DNA of 64,000 bases from Tricholoma matsutake (taxonomy: Eukaryota > Basidiomycota > Agaricomycetes > Agaricales > Tricholomataceae): the NCBI GenBank assembly GCA_026075535.2, contig AP026542.1, positions 4,464,001-4,528,000 on the forward strand, read 5' to 3'. Below the pieces are notes generated by a model. It was not told where the DNA came from. It made no database searches and was given only the letters and a program-made list of their open reading frames with translations. Shown here one piece after another: positions 32,772 to 43,948 of this stretch. Within the stretch, counting starts at the first letter, position 1. The number at the start of each line of letters is the position of its first letter. The position numbers were made by a program, and so were the translations under genes.

Positions 32772-33769
32772 GCCTCAACATTGTTTGTGACATCTGTAGT
32801 GACCACTCTGACTCCTAATCAACACTCATCTAATACAAGGGGGAAGAGCCTTACCAGGGGAGTGAAATGTGTGCGAGAGGAGGAGATAGCTGACACAGAG
32901 AAGTCGATTGAGAAGAAGGCAAGAATGACAAAATGGGCAGGCTTACCAACTCATACTAGTCAACGGTGTGTCATGAATCCTCACATTTATATTAGTTTAC
33001 TCATATTACATGTCAGGATTCACGAGGATAGGTATGTAAACAAGAATGTCAACATTAGAAAACAGTATGTATGTGATGTGGGGTGTTACAATAGTCCTTA
33101 CTGAGTGTGAGTCACTAGGATTGATACATAGATGGAAGCAGCAACAGCATTGGAGAAGAGGTGAGCATGAGCATTGGCATACATGAATGACAAGGTTTGG
33201 ATTCTATAGGATTGGGAGGTTGGATGGTACTAAGATATGGGGACTACCATGGATGCATCTGGGTAAATATCCATGGATGGTGGATAAATTCTTGTGGATA
33301 TGGATGATATTCATGGATTCCACAAAACTGATAAGTGAACTTTTTGCCAAAAGGTTGTTGTAATATGCACTGTTGATGTGTAACTACTAGTATACAACTA
33401 ATAGTTATGTGTTTGAAGTAGGGACTACCATGGATGACATACTAAAGTCCATGGATATGGGTGGCATCCATGGATCATCCATGGGTATCCATATGAATAC
33501 TACTATTTTTTATGCTTTCAAATGCTCTAATATATGTACCATGGTCTATTAAAATGGTTTAGCAAGGTCAATTACCTGCTGGAGTGCCTTGTTGGCAGTT
33601 GGCACTAATGTTGCCATGACTTCAAGTTCAACTTTTTGATTGCTGTATATCTCTGCAAGCACATCATCATAGGATGTAAACTACTCGACACAGGGTACAT
33701 ATTTATTGCACAAAGTGCCAAAATCTAAAGACCTGGCATGAAAAATTTGCCTGTAATGTTGATGATATA
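32772..33769. other. repeat-rich stretch without gene
   Basis: The short frame at 32781-33104 is not convincing. About 33236-33490 is a run of CATGGAT/ATCCATGG words, self-complementary and thus able to fold, separated by AT-rich spacers. Otherwise nothing is seen. Confidence 0.4.
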
Positions 33770-34936
33770 GTGTCAAAATCTAATATACATACCTGTAGTA
33801 CTAATATTAACAAGAATGGTACTCAGAACAAGGGAAAATCTTACAAAGGTTGTCTTGACAACAAGTTGGGTAGATGCAAGTCCTGCTTTCCCCATGAGAC
33901 CTTTGAAGTAACAGAGGTTGACCCAGTGACTGGTGCACTCAACCTAAAAAAAAGAGCCTTGGATAAACACTTTCTCACCTGTGATTTCCTATCTGCTTTG
34001 TTGCAACACTAATGTTACCAGCCTCAGGTCTGGAACTGCCATAAAGGGAACTCTGTTGTATGTGTCAGACTATATCACCAAAATGAGTTTGAAAACACAT
34101 GTAGTTTTTGAATCTATTTGCTCCATATTCCATAAGAATACAGAAATGCTAGGTGGCTGTGAGAGTAGACATGTGAAGGCCAGGAAACTCATGACAAAGA
34201 TGGTGAATACAATGTGTGCAAAATTAGAATTAGGCTCACCCATGATCTGTTTGTACTTGCTTGGTAATCCAGATCATTACACAGGCCATAGATTTGTACC
34301 ATTTTACTGGCAGTCATTTGTCCATGATGTTAGAAAGGCATGCGATGAGGATCTTACTGGAGAGCAGACCCAAAAGGTTGCCATCTTGAAGCATAGTGGA
34401 AGAATTGTTGAAATATCAAATGTAGATGATTATGTTTGCCGACCAGCAGAGCTGGATGATTTGTCACTTTATGACTGGATATCAAATTATAAATGTGTAA
34501 AGTTTCCAACCAAACCCTCAAAAAAATCTGCAGCTCCACTACTTGATCCATCTGTCAGTGACCAGGATGATGACATACAGCAAGATCAAAAAGCCAATCA
34601 GGATACTTAGGATGATGACATAGAGCAAGATCAAGAAGCCAACCAGGTTACTGCTGAGAATGATTTTCCAGCAGATAACTGCTGTGATGTGCCAAATAGC
34701 ATCCTGCAGTTTTCAGAGTCACACCCACTGGCTACAACTCATGGCTTGAAGTGTTTTCCCTCTTCACTTGTACCCAATTTTGTATGACACTTCCTCATTG
34801 TGACCAAGGTGACAGAGAGTTTTATTGTGCAACAATGTTGACTTTGTTCAAGCCATGGCATTCTGGTTCTACTCTCAAAGCAAAAGATGCCTCTTGGGAT
34901 GAAGCTTTTGTTGCACACACATTTACTAACTGTTAG
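33770..34936 (+). pseudogene. Helitron replication-protein fragment
   Basis: Frames read in pieces with breaks: LDNKLGRCKSCFPHETFEVT (about 33850-33910), then after a frameshift near 34005 CNTNVTSLRSGTAIKGTLLY, VSDYITKMSLKTHVVFESIC, GSPMICLYLLGNPDHYTGHR and DDYVCRPAELDDLSLYDW, and after a stop at 34608 the block DQGDREFYCATMLTLFKPW (about 34800-34860). This order is that of the Helitron-like region between the Rep nuclease and the Pif1-type helicase in basidiomycete Helitrons. The helicase motifs and both element ends are missing. It is non-functional. Confidence 0.8.
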
Positions 34937-35060
34937 TGTTTGAAAGTCAAGTCCAGTCCAGTTTTTTGCCCACCTCAGGGGGCAACCATGGACCGGACAT
35001 TTCCAATATTATATGCAACTGTAGACTGGACCAGTATAAACTGGTCAGGACCACGTAAGA
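34937..35060. other. junction between Helitron fragment and gypsy element
   Basis: A short stretch with AGTCCAGTCCAG and GGACCGGAC words and ACTGGACCAGTATAAACTGGTC, unlike either neighbour. No 5' LTR of the following element is present here. Confidence 0.4.
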
Positions 35061-35076
35061 ATACAAATGGTAGGCT

Positions 35077-36789
35077 ATGTTACAGGCCCAGGCTTGTCAG
35101 GCAGGAGAGCACCTAAGGGCCCTGCGCGAAAGGGTGGAAGATCGAGAATTAGCTGCGGCTGAATTAGCCAGGGCTCGAGCCAAGGATGGAGTAGACATTC
35201 CAAAGGATCCCATGGATGGAGACCCCACAGTATACGAATCCTTGGCAAAACACCAGGATTTGAAGGTGTTTCTTTCGGAGCTTGACCCAATGGATGAGGA
35301 CATCCAACGGGGTTATAAGGCCGACAAGGTCTTTGGCAAAATCCTCGATGATCCCAAGGATCATCCCAACTTTGCAGTAGTCGATGGGATAATCTGGATG
35401 AAGAACAAGGGAGGTGTACAAGTGGTCTGCATACCCTCGGCTCCATCCAAGGACACCACCTTGCACGGTCGTATCATTGACCAGGCTCACTCGATCATCG
35501 GGCACTTTGGCCCGGAAAAAACCTCCGAATATATAAGGAGATGGTATTGGTGGCCCCGCCTCCAATATGAAGTGGATAAATTCTGTGAATCGTGTGAGGC
35601 ATGTGTTCGATCTAAGGGGGAGTATCGCTCCCCCCTAGGTAAACTACATTTGTTGCCGATCCCAATCCGCCCTTGGGAATCCATAGGAATGGACTTTATT
35701 GGTCCATTCCCTGGGTCTGAAGGGTTCAACTACCTATGGGTAGTTATATGCCGATTGTCATCCATGGTACATCTAGTGCCTATAACTATCACCACCACCA
35801 CCTCTGAATTGTCGTCTCTTTTCATCAAAGAGATTGTGAGGTTGCATGGGTTACCCAGATCAATTGTTTCTGACCGGGATTCCAAGTTCACCTCCCGCTG
35901 GTGGCGGGAGGTACACCGTATCCTGGACATCAAACTGTTGATGTCTACTTCTTTCCACCCTCAAATGGATGGTGCTACTGAACAAGCCAATCGCTCGATT
36001 GCACAGATATTGCGATCTTTCGTGGCATCAAGCCAGAAAGACTGGGTAAAATTCCTAGCCCTGGTGGAGTTTGCGATCAACTCCACCATTAATCGAGCAA
36101 CCGGTATGGCCCCATTCAAGGTGACCTATGGATATCTTCCCCGCATGATGCGAGAGATAGTCACCCCCGAGCAAGTGCCACCCGGGGTGTGGACCTTCGC
36201 GATGGATGCATTGCACAACATGGCTATCGCTCACAACAGTATCATCACAGAGCGAGTTTTCCAAAGGTTCCACGCCAACAAGTGGCATGGAAAGGAGCCA
36301 GAAATCAGGCCAGGGGAGAAGGTTTACTTGTCCACTAAGAACCTTAACCTTCCCAAGGGGAGGGCCAGTAAACTCCTCCCCAAATTCGTAGGACCGTATG
36401 AGGTCCTTCGAAGTTACCCAGATACATCAAATTACGATTTGGACTTACCTTCCAAACTCCAGAGTCGAAGGGTGCACGGCAGGTTCCATGTGAATCTACT
36501 GTGCCCACATTTCCCAAGTGACGATGCCCTGTTTCCTAACAGGAGACATCTAGATCCTTACGACTTCGGCGTGCCTGACGATGCCGAGTGGTGGGTCGAG
36601 GAGATCACGGCCCATCAATGGAAGGGTCGTGCATTGGAATTGGAGGTGAAGTGGAGTGTTGGCAAGTCCACTTGGGAACCCCTGGCAGTCTGCAATGAGT
36701 TGGCGGCCCTGGATGCATACTTGGCCCTTGTGGGGGCCAAGGACTGGAATGAATTGCCCAAGTGTGCACCAGCACGCAAGAGGCAATGA
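35077..36789 (+). CDS. Pol fragment: integrase with chromodomain
   Basis: A 570-codon open frame without stops; the true start is lost upstream. Order: linker after RNase H (VVDGIIWMKNKGGVQVVCIP), integrase zinc finger (HSIIGHFGPEKTSEYIRRWY then CESCEAC), DDE core with Asp in GMDFIGPF, Asp in IVSDRDSKF and Glu in DGATEQAN spaced by 35 residues, a GPY/F-like module (KLLPKFVGPYEVLRSYP), and a C-terminal chromodomain (WWVEEITAHQWKGRALELEV ... STWEP). This combination is that of a chromovirus distinct from the family at 21693. The catalytic triad is complete, but the missing N-terminal portion means it cannot work alone. Confidence 0.92.
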   Translation: MLQAQACQAGEHLRALRERVEDRELAAAELARARAKDGVDIPKDPMDGDPTVYESLAKHQDLKVFLSELDPMDEDIQRGYKADKVFGKILDDPKDHPNFAVVDGIIWMKNKGGVQVVCIPSAPSKDTTLHGRIIDQAHSIIGHFGPEKTSEYIRRWYWWPRLQYEVDKFCESCEACVRSKGEYRSPLGKLHLLPIPIRPWESIGMDFIGPFPGSEGFNYLWVVICRLSSMVHLVPITITTTTSELSSLFIKEIVRLHGLPRSIVSDRDSKFTSRWWREVHRILDIKLLMSTSFHPQMDGATEQANRSIAQILRSFVASSQKDWVKFLALVEFAINSTINRATGMAPFKVTYGYLPRMMREIVTPEQVPPGVWTFAMDALHNMAIAHNSIITERVFQRFHANKWHGKEPEIRPGEKVYLSTKNLNLPKGRASKLLPKFVGPYEVLRSYPDTSNYDLDLPSKLQSRRVHGRFHVNLLCPHFPSDDALFPNRRHLDPYDFGVPDDAEWWVEEITAHQWKGRALELEVKWSVGKSTWEPLAVCNELAALDAYLALVGAKDWNELPKCAPARKRQ

Positions 36790-36977
36790 GACTTCTCGAC
36801 TTGGTCGAGAAGGCCAGGAGAGGAGATGCCTGGGCCCTCCCACTAAGGGTGGGAATTATGAGCTTCACTGGTGAAGCTGTCACGCTTTTCCCCAGGCATG
36901 GGAAGGTACTGTATAGTTGACCGGCAGAGTTGAATGTGAAAATTTTTTTTCTCTCTTCCTCAAGTCCATCCTTCACT

Positions 36978-38123
36978 ATGGATAGCCAGTCTGACAACTC
37001 CATGGACAGTTCACACTCATTTGGGCGACGCAATCGTGAGGCAGACATGCCTCAAAGGGGGAGGGATAGAAGGGAGGATAGGCAGGGAAGAAGGGACCTC
37101 AAACTGCAAGGCTCGAGGAGAGACGATAGAAGAAGGAGGTCCCCCTCAACCAGCGGCTCAGTGGAGTACGCTAGGGTTGACCAGAGATGCGGGACGCGGG
37201 CCGCTCCCCCTAGGGAGGAGTGGAAATATGATGGTCACCTGGGAATCATTGTTCACCAGGTTGGGTGCGAAACATGTAAGTCCTACGCGATGCATGTGTA
37301 TCAACATGAGTTTGAGCAGGACAGGGATTATCTTGAATCTTGGGATCAACGAGACCAAGCCCTCACAGTGGAAGTCAGACATATCGCAGAGCAAACGTAC
37401 GACAGCTACAACGACGAGATTGCCGACCTCAAGGCCAAGATTCACAGCCTCGAGGATCAGCTGGACCGATATCAAGAGGACTGGCCAGTTAAGCGACCCC
37501 ATGCTTGCAAGCCATCCCCAGTGTCTGGGATGCCCGCTCGACCCAATTATGCAGGTGCTGTGTCCAGGCCTGTATTGGTACCCACCGGTCCTTCCCACCT
37601 TCCTCATACCTCTGTCGAGGCCATGGATGTGGATACAAAGGCCATCCAATATCCACCACTTCCACCCGTTTCTCCAAAGCAACCCGTCTCTTCCTCCGTA
37701 ACCCATCCCCGGTCGGCCAATTGGGTACCTGCACCTAGGGAGCCCCCACCGACCTCTCCCGAGCTTCTCCGGAATACCGCAGAGTTCGATCGCTGGGCAG
37801 TTGCTGCCCAACGAGAAGGAAATGAACTGGACCTTCGACGGGCCCAGTCCTTTGCACGTATTGCCAGTCTGACTCCTACCACAGATCGCACTCCACTCAT
37901 GAGCCATGTGCTTGCGACCTGGAGACTTCCCAAGTGGTTGCCAGTGGAACGCCAGTCAGCAAAGGGAATATGCCAACTCCAAGACCCTGACCGGATGCCT
38001 CAGCCTCCGATCAATGACTCACCCGAGTCTTGGGCTCGGTTCATGCATCAACAACTCTTTCAATTCCAGAACTCTTCTGGGTTGATCTTGGACCACTCAC
38101 GAGTTAGCCTCCCTCACGTTTGA
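36978..38123 (+). CDS. accessory ORF downstream of pol (coiled-coil protein)
   Basis: An open frame of about 382 codons, read from the ATG at 36978 (MDSQSDNSMDSSHSFGRRNR). The first 80 residues are very rich in Arg/Asp/Gln (disordered, RNA-binding-like). A CETC motif near residue 95 is followed by a clear coiled coil (about residues 115-175: DYLESWDQRD, DEIADLKAKIHSLEDQLDRY), then a Pro-rich linker. No env, transmembrane or signal sequence is seen. After the stop at 38123 similar-looking coding continues in the next frame (38127-38381), so the ORF was probably longer and is frameshifted. Position after integrase is unusual for gypsy elements; it could be an acquired gene or a displaced Gag-like protein. 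Confidence 0.65.
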   Translation: MDSQSDNSMDSSHSFGRRNREADMPQRGRDRREDRQGRRDLKLQGSRRDDRRRRSPSTSGSVEYARVDQRCGTRAAPPREEWKYDGHLGIIVHQVGCETCKSYAMHVYQHEFEQDRDYLESWDQRDQALTVEVRHIAEQTYDSYNDEIADLKAKIHSLEDQLDRYQEDWPVKRPHACKPSPVSGMPARPNYAGAVSRPVLVPTGPSHLPHTSVEAMDVDTKAIQYPPLPPVSPKQPVSSSVTHPRSANWVPAPREPPPTSPELLRNTAEFDRWAVAAQREGNELDLRRAQSFARIASLTPTTDRTPLMSHVLATWRLPKWLPVERQSAKGICQLQDPDRMPQPPINDSPESWARFMHQQLFQFQNSSGLILDHSRVSLPHV

Positions 38124-38126
38124 GGC

Positions 38127-38590
38127 ATGCTACTCATGAGACAGCAAATTCCTTCTGGGTTACCCCAGAAGCAAAAGCAACTTCTGCAACTCCTTCTGGC
38201 CAAGGTGTTCTGTAACCCTGGTTTATACCAATGTACCCGCCAGAACCTACACCTTTCTATGAGCATACGGCGTGACCGACAGTTCATGGCTCCCATTTCC
38301 CCTAACATCACTCTGGATGACATCGTGAGCCATCTTGCCCTTCTCGGAGTCTCTGACCAGAGGCCTACCATTATGGGCTAGGATGGATCACTGGGGCAGC
38401 TGAATCCCGACGTGAAGAAGACTCGGCTCTGGCATTGGAGGTGTTGCAACAGTTGAGACAGTTGTCTGCTCCCAATGCCTTGGACGCCCCGTTGATGACG
38501 GAGCCCAAGTGGTGGATCGCACCACCTGGGAGTTGATGCTTGACACAGCCCCCACCCCCCAAGAGGAAGTGAATGCCCAAGACGACTGAC
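38127..38590 (+). pseudogene. frameshifted continuation of the accessory ORF
   Basis: The frame 38127-38381 reads QQIPSGLPQKQKQLLQLLLA and ISPNITLDDIVSHLALLGVS, plausibly the missing C-terminal part of the preceding ORF. Further decay with stops follows to about 38590. Confidence 0.45.
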
Positions 38591-38788
38591 CGGGTCTCCC
38601 CTTTGGGTGGAAACCCAGGGCTGTCTGCTTCAATGCATGTGGCATCTCAACTTCCAGTGTCTTCTCCTGTACTCCCAGTGACTGCTCTGAGTTCGGTGAT
38701 TCCCCTGTCTGCGGGATCATCTGGTATATGATCTCTATCCATTCACCCTGGGCTGCCTTCGGCCAGGTTGAATATACATACACCCACC

Positions 38789-39280
38789 ATGACAGTTACC
38801 GCTGCCATTGTTCCAAAACCCCTAGATCCCACTCCTACTCAACCTATCATCATGGCTGAGTCCAACCCCATTACTGGGCCTTCCCAACCCGGTCCGTCTA
38901 CCACCTCCCAGGTGTTAGAGACCCCCGACTACAAGGATGGAGGATGGGCCTATGTGGGCCCTCCTCGTCGAACCAAGACCGAGAAGAATCAGGCCAAGAA
39001 TGAGAGAAGGAGACAGCGAGCTGCTGCCATGGGAGTAGCATCTACTGAGCCTGGAGAAATCCAGGATCGTTTCCCAGTTGCTCGTGTCACCTGGAGCAAG
39101 CGAAACAAAAAGGGATATAGTACCGAGGAGACTGACTCGGTATCTGACAACGTGGAAGATGACCTGGTGACTACGACTGTTCCCCTCGGAGGAGAACAGT
39201 CCCCCGGTCCTTCCCCGGCCAACTCTTCTCCCCTCACTCCGGTCTTGCAAACCATGGCTCCTCTTACCCCTACAATTTGA
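38789..39280 (+). CDS. second accessory ORF (basic, NLS-like)
   Basis: A 163-codon frame from the ATG at 38789. It starts with a Pro/Thr-rich segment, then a conserved-looking core (DYKDGGWAYVGPPRR) and a strongly basic run (TKTEKNQAKNERRRQRAAA), resembling a nuclear-localisation or nucleic-acid-binding stretch, and ends in an acidic Ser/Thr/Pro tail. No known family recognised. It lies between the coiled-coil ORF and the purine tract of the same gypsy element. Confidence 0.55.
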   Translation: MTVTAAIVPKPLDPTPTQPIIMAESNPITGPSQPGPSTTSQVLETPDYKDGGWAYVGPPRRTKTEKNQAKNERRRQRAAAMGVASTEPGEIQDRFPVARVTWSKRNKKGYSTEETDSVSDNVEDDLVTTTVPLGGEQSPGPSPANSSPLTPVLQTMAPLTPTI

Positions 39281-39566
39281 TCCACCCTGCTCGGATGCAG
39301 TATGGATCTCGATGACCCAGCCGACATGGTTCCATTGCCCCCTTCCCCTCCTCGCCCCAGCAAGGAGACAAAATAGATTATCCTACATTCCAATCATCCA
39401 CCCCACTTGGACGCGGACTGGATATCACTGTTCTACCCTCTTGCTTTTCTGTCTCCATCCTCACTTAGGTCAAAGATGTCTTATTATACTTTTGGACTTC
39501 TTGTACATATCTTGTTTCCTTTGGGTTTTTGGCTTGGACCATGGGTCCAAGCCAGAAGGGGAGAAT

Positions 39567-39744
39567 GTAGTGATCCGGGCTGTTGCCCAGTCTTTACATA
39601 TATTATATAGTATTTGTTCCAGCCACTGGTCCCTTTATAAGAGACAGTGTTTAATGACTACAGCAGACTTCTACACCCTGCAAAAATATATGTTAATTGT
39701 GTTCTTGCCTTGTGTGAATTAAGTCTACCCTCCGGTTTACTACA
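39567..39744 (+). repeat. short 3' LTR (178 bp)
   Basis: Begins TGTAGTGATCCGG and ends CCGGTTTACTACA: 6-bp terminal inverted repeats TGTAGT/ACTACA with CCGG inside. Preceded by the purine tract AGAAGGGGAGAA. A TATA-like ATATATTATATAG lies near 39598. Confidence 0.75.
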
Positions 39745-41507
39745 GATGAAGCGCCGATAGAAATTCATGAACCCTAGGAATGACTGTACCTCCTTGCACA
39801 TTGTGGGGGTGGGCCATTCGGTGACTCCCGCTACCTTGATGGGATCCATACAAATTTTGCCCTCAGATATGATGAGTCCAAGGTACTCGATCATTATTTG
39901 CTCGAACTCACACTTGTCATGTCGCAGAAACAACTTGTGTGCACAAAGGCACTCCAGGACAAGGCACATAATGTGCCGATGTTCATCAATCAATTTTGTA
40001 AAGATGAGGATGTCATCCAGGTAGACACAGACCACTCCCTTCATAATGAGATCCTGAAAAATGTCGTTCATCATTGTTTGGAATGTGGAAGGGGAGTTTG
40101 TGAGTCCAAAAAACATCACCAAGGGTTTGAAAAGCCCACGATTTGTGCGAAAAGCGGCTTTCCATTTGTCGCCCCTTTTCATCCGCACATTGTTGTACCC
40201 CCATCGCACATCGAGTTTTGTAAAGTATTTTGCACCTCGTAGTTGATTTACCAGTTCCAAAATCAGTGGTAGCATATATCAGTTTTTTGATCGTGAGGGC
40301 ATTGAGAGCACGATAATCTTGTACAAGCTGGAGGGATCCATCCTTCTTCTTGATAAAGAAGATGGGGGATGCCATCAGCAACTTTGAGGGGCGAATGCAG
40401 CCAGTGGTTAGGTTCTCCTGGATGAATTCATCCATCTCAGCCTGTTCATTGGGCACAAGGGGGTAGACCTTGCAGCTAGTGGCTTTCGCACCAGGGATGA
40501 GTTCAATCGCATGATCCCATACCTTTCGGTCAGGCAAGCGGTCAAATGAAGACTTTGCGAATAGGTCCTCAAACTCGTAGAAGTGCGCAGGGATGGATTC
40601 ATGAAAGGACTTTGGTTGTGCATTCTTATGGAAGGCCTCTGCTAGCCATTGTGAAATGTTGGACATGGCATGAACAAATTCCACTTCACAGGGAATGGTA
40701 GCAATGAAGATGTGATCTCCCTCTTTGACCGAGTTTTCACTTGAAAGGGGTGGTTTGTCATGGTCTTTGTCATCATTATCATTGTTCACCAGTTGTGGAA
40801 GGTCTGGGATGTCCTCCATCTCAACATCAGGGGTAGGCATGGGACCTGCACAACAGGTACGAATGCTAGTGATTTCCCAAAACACGCTTTTGCACTCTTT
40901 GTTTGTCTCATTCTGACAGGTGCGGCAGTGATTCGGGCATTGACTCATTTTGACCTCATTAGTCTGCCAGTCCACCTCAGGATTATGCTCGTGGAGCCAG
41001 ATGAGGCCGAGAATAACATCTTGCTTGCCAATGCCAGTCACCGTCAACGTTGCATGTTCAGAGTGGTCACGAGACCTCTACAACTTCCAAGATATCGCCT
41101 GCTTCATTCGCTGAGCCATCAACATTGAACACAGGGATGGGTCGGCTGAGTGCTTTTGTTGCGAGGTGACTTTGCGCAACAAAATCGGAACTGACGAAAA
41201 GGCCGGTGGCTCCACAATCAAGTAGCGCCTTGGTCGTGTGCACAGCGCCGGTATCGGTGGTTTGCAGCGATACTTCGAGCTCGAATGAGTGGGGGCTTGG
41301 GGTTGCCGCTACGACATAGTGGTTGGGGAGTCGTTTCTCCCATTTAGGGTGCTTACAAAAATGTGAACGAGGATGGGGAGGGGTTAGTACAGCTTGTGCA
41401 TTGTTTGCAGAGAAATCAGTCCATGAAATAGAATTTGATTCATACACTTCATCTACTGACAACACTGCAAAACAATTTTTTGCGGACAATGGTGGTGTAC
41501 TGCTCAC
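39745..41507 (-). pseudogene. pol pseudogene (protease and reverse transcriptase)
   Basis: From 41507 (GTG overlapping the gag stop) reading leftwards: protease with LLDCGATGLF (DCG in place of DSG), the linker, reverse transcriptase blocks IRPSKLLMASPIFFIKKKDG, TKLDVRWGYNNVRM, FFGLTNSPSTFQ and YLDD (about 40020), and SFLGFMNFYRRFI at the break. Two frameshifts are visible, near 41060 and near 40276. The protein is clearly related to, but a different family from, the chromovirus pol at 23399. Confidence 0.9.
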
Positions 41508-42735
41508 TCGTTGTCACTGCGAAAATCCTCCTTTACTTCTACAATGGGCTCATCATTCCTCTCCTTTGTGTTGTTCACATCCAGCGCTGCAAATTCCTCC
41601 TGTGCAAAATCCTGTCACTCTTTGCCATTCATGTACCAAATGTCAAACCATCTTGGGCATTCGGGTCGTGTATGACTGGGTTCTCCGCAATGAAAGCAGA
41701 TGAGTGCAGATCCGTCCTTTGGTTTGGTGGGTGTGGAGACACTTTGCACCAAAGGTGTGTATCGCAATGGGGCAGTTGTGTGCAAAATCGGGGGGAGGGG
41801 CTGTGCCATTGTGGGAACAAGCTTGTGGAACATGTTCCCTGGCTGCGAGCTGGTTTCAGATCATGAGGCCATTTACGAAGACATATGAAAAGCCTCATTC
41901 GCAATGCAATTTTCATCGCAGACAATAGCAGCATTGTACCACTGCTTGGGGGTGTTATCCAAAGGTCGTCCAGTGGTGAGACAGGTGACATGGTCTTGGA
42001 TCTTTGTGTTTAGACCTTGTCAGAATTTGAGGACAATATGCGGGCCCTCAAAGTACTGCGCTCGCTCTACCAGTTCGCGAAAGTCATCGACGTACTCATC
42101 AACAGTTCGTGTACCTTGGAAGTACTTCACAGTCTCAAGCTCGGTCCACGAAGATTGGATCTCATTCTTCAGATAGAACTCGTTTGCGAATTCAGCTGCA
42201 AAATCGGAGTAGGAGGTGTAGGGGAGTCTTCTGCTTAGTTGGTAGTTGTGCATGAGATGATCCACAAACCATGCGGCTCGTCCACCCTTCATGAATGAGA
42301 GGGCCCACATAACCTGTGCATGCTCATCTGCAAATTGATGAGGAGCAAGGGCAAAGTAGAGTGCGCACGAATTCAGGAATGCTCATCCTTGTGAATGATC
42401 ACCTGAAACGTCTGTGGGGTTTGCAGGCTTGGGGCAGTAATCTTGTGACGATATTTTGCGATGGATTCCATGAACTACTGGGCCAGGAGACCCTAGGTCT
42501 GTGGGGTTGGAGATGCTCAGAAGCACCTGTGGCTCTTTGCGGTCCACCTCTCATTGCACGAATACTGCCATAGTCTGTACAAGGCCTGCAATGCTCACTT
42601 TGATGCGCTGGAGGTGGTCCTCATTGTCCATTGATGATACTCAACCCAGGAAAACCACCAAAACAGCCAATGAGGCAACCGATGATATTTGCGATGAGTC
42701 AGAGGAAGGGTGTGATGTGTTCCGAATGTTCATGG
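41508..42735 (-). pseudogene. gag pseudogene
   Basis: Best segment 42020-42310: RAAWFVDHLMHNYQLSRRLP and TRTVDEYVDDFRELVERAQY, the standard gypsy Gag pattern. A zinc knuckle CFHCGEPSHTRPEC (CX2CX4HX4C) lies at about 41660-41700. Several stops interrupt it. The end, GAG TGA, overlaps the pol start GTG by four bases, the same junction as in the intact chromovirus. Confidence 0.85.
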
Positions 42736-42744
42736 TCCAACCTA

Positions 42745-43736
42745 TGGGTAGATAACTAGTTGGTACTAGTCATGAAGGTAGTGCTATAGGAGACGAAGGT
42801 GTTTGACATGGTCCAATCGATATCGAGGACAATTGATGAGATCGACAGTGAACAATGTTTATTGTCAATGGTCGAAGTGTGAATTCCAAGGACCTTTCGA
42901 TAGGTCGATAATATATGAAGGCTTTAGCCAATGGCTAGGACGTGTTGGAATGGTTGCTAGTGCTAATGACAAGAGGATTGAAGGAAGATCAAGGACGTGA
43001 TGATTGCAGGGGTTTCTCGTTGATTGAGAAAACTCGTAGAGACTTAGATTGCTTTCAGAAGATTGATCGGATGCTTAGAACTGTATACAAGATGATAGGT
43101 GAAGACGATTTTTTCTATTTCCAAGTAGATACTACAGAGTTTTATATGTTTTAAAGAAACTTCCTAAAATGGAATGAGAAACATGTGTAGAACATGAGGC
43201 AAAAGATATGAGTTAAGGCACAAGGCCAAAAAGGAGACTGGAATCCAAACAAGAAAGATATATATCATATGATGAAAGAGTAATAAAGGGTATAGAACTA
43301 AAAGGGGACTGTCCTTTGTGTATAAATCGTGCTAAGTCTCGCAATAATTCATCCAGCAGGTTCTGTGCGCGATAGGGACTTGGAACGAGGCTGACCTACT
43401 ATCAGCAGGTTTGGGCACAAGTTGGAATACTTCCTGGCGCATGGTATTCCACCATATAGATAACAAATGCGGTGCCCGATGTCTCTCGATATCGATCGAT
43501 AACGCTCGATGATGGTCGACAATGTTTGATCGCGGTCGTGGTTTGTTTGAAGATGATCGGGGATGTTCAATGCTGGTTTAGAAGGATCTTAGGGGCTTTC
43601 GACGTAGTCCTAAAGTTGTGTGATGTGGTTTCTCAGTACGATCGATGTCACTGGTGATGTTTCGACGTGGTCGATATGATATCGCGATCGTTGGACTGGG
43701 TCGCGCTGCATCTGGGACCTCGTAGGAGTTAGCCGA
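42745..43736 (-). repeat. 1-kb LTR (5' LTR of the minus-strand element)
   Basis: About 990 bp, reverse complement of the same LTR family as 19018-20033. It keeps more CpGs, with many TCGATATCGATCG-like words near 43475-43510. Confidence 0.8.
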
Positions 43737-43948
43737 TGTGATTAGAATGTGGTTAGAATGACCTATCGGCCTTTGAGCCGAGGAGACAACCTATAACCAT
43801 CTCCATGGGAAGGTTGGTAGTTGTGTAAAGGGGCGGAAGAGTCAAGTGGAGGGATGATAGCGAAGCTCTCCGAAGTCGCGAAGCAGGCGCGAAAATGGAA
43901 TCAAAATGAAATAGAAAATGATTGAAAAAATGAACCAAAAATGCCAAC
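43737..43948. other. flank of the transposon island
   Basis: No feature recognised. Part of a stretch without genes that runs to 44624. Confidence 0.3.

Larger units (their letters stand above)
35061..39744 (+). mobile_element. 5'-truncated gypsy element with extra ORFs
   Basis: Contains the RNase H-distal part of pol with integrase and chromodomain, two further ORFs, a purine tract and a 3' LTR. Protease, gag, most of the reverse transcriptase and the 5' LTR are missing. The LTR end at 39744 abuts, and interrupts, the reverse transcriptase of the minus-strand element to the right. Confidence 0.85.
39745..43736 (-). mobile_element. minus-strand gypsy element, 3'-truncated
   Basis: Read on the minus strand: a 1-kb LTR (43736-42745), leader, gag with stops, pol through protease and most of reverse transcriptase, then an abrupt end at 39745 where the previous element's LTR begins. 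The RNase H, integrase and 3' LTR are not found to the left of the inserted element, so a deletion accompanied or followed that insertion. Confidence 0.85.

Noticed and set aside
37158..37907. A 249-codon minus-strand frame
   Set aside because: Shadow of the accessory ORF at 36978-38123; composition is a reflection of the plus-strand codons.
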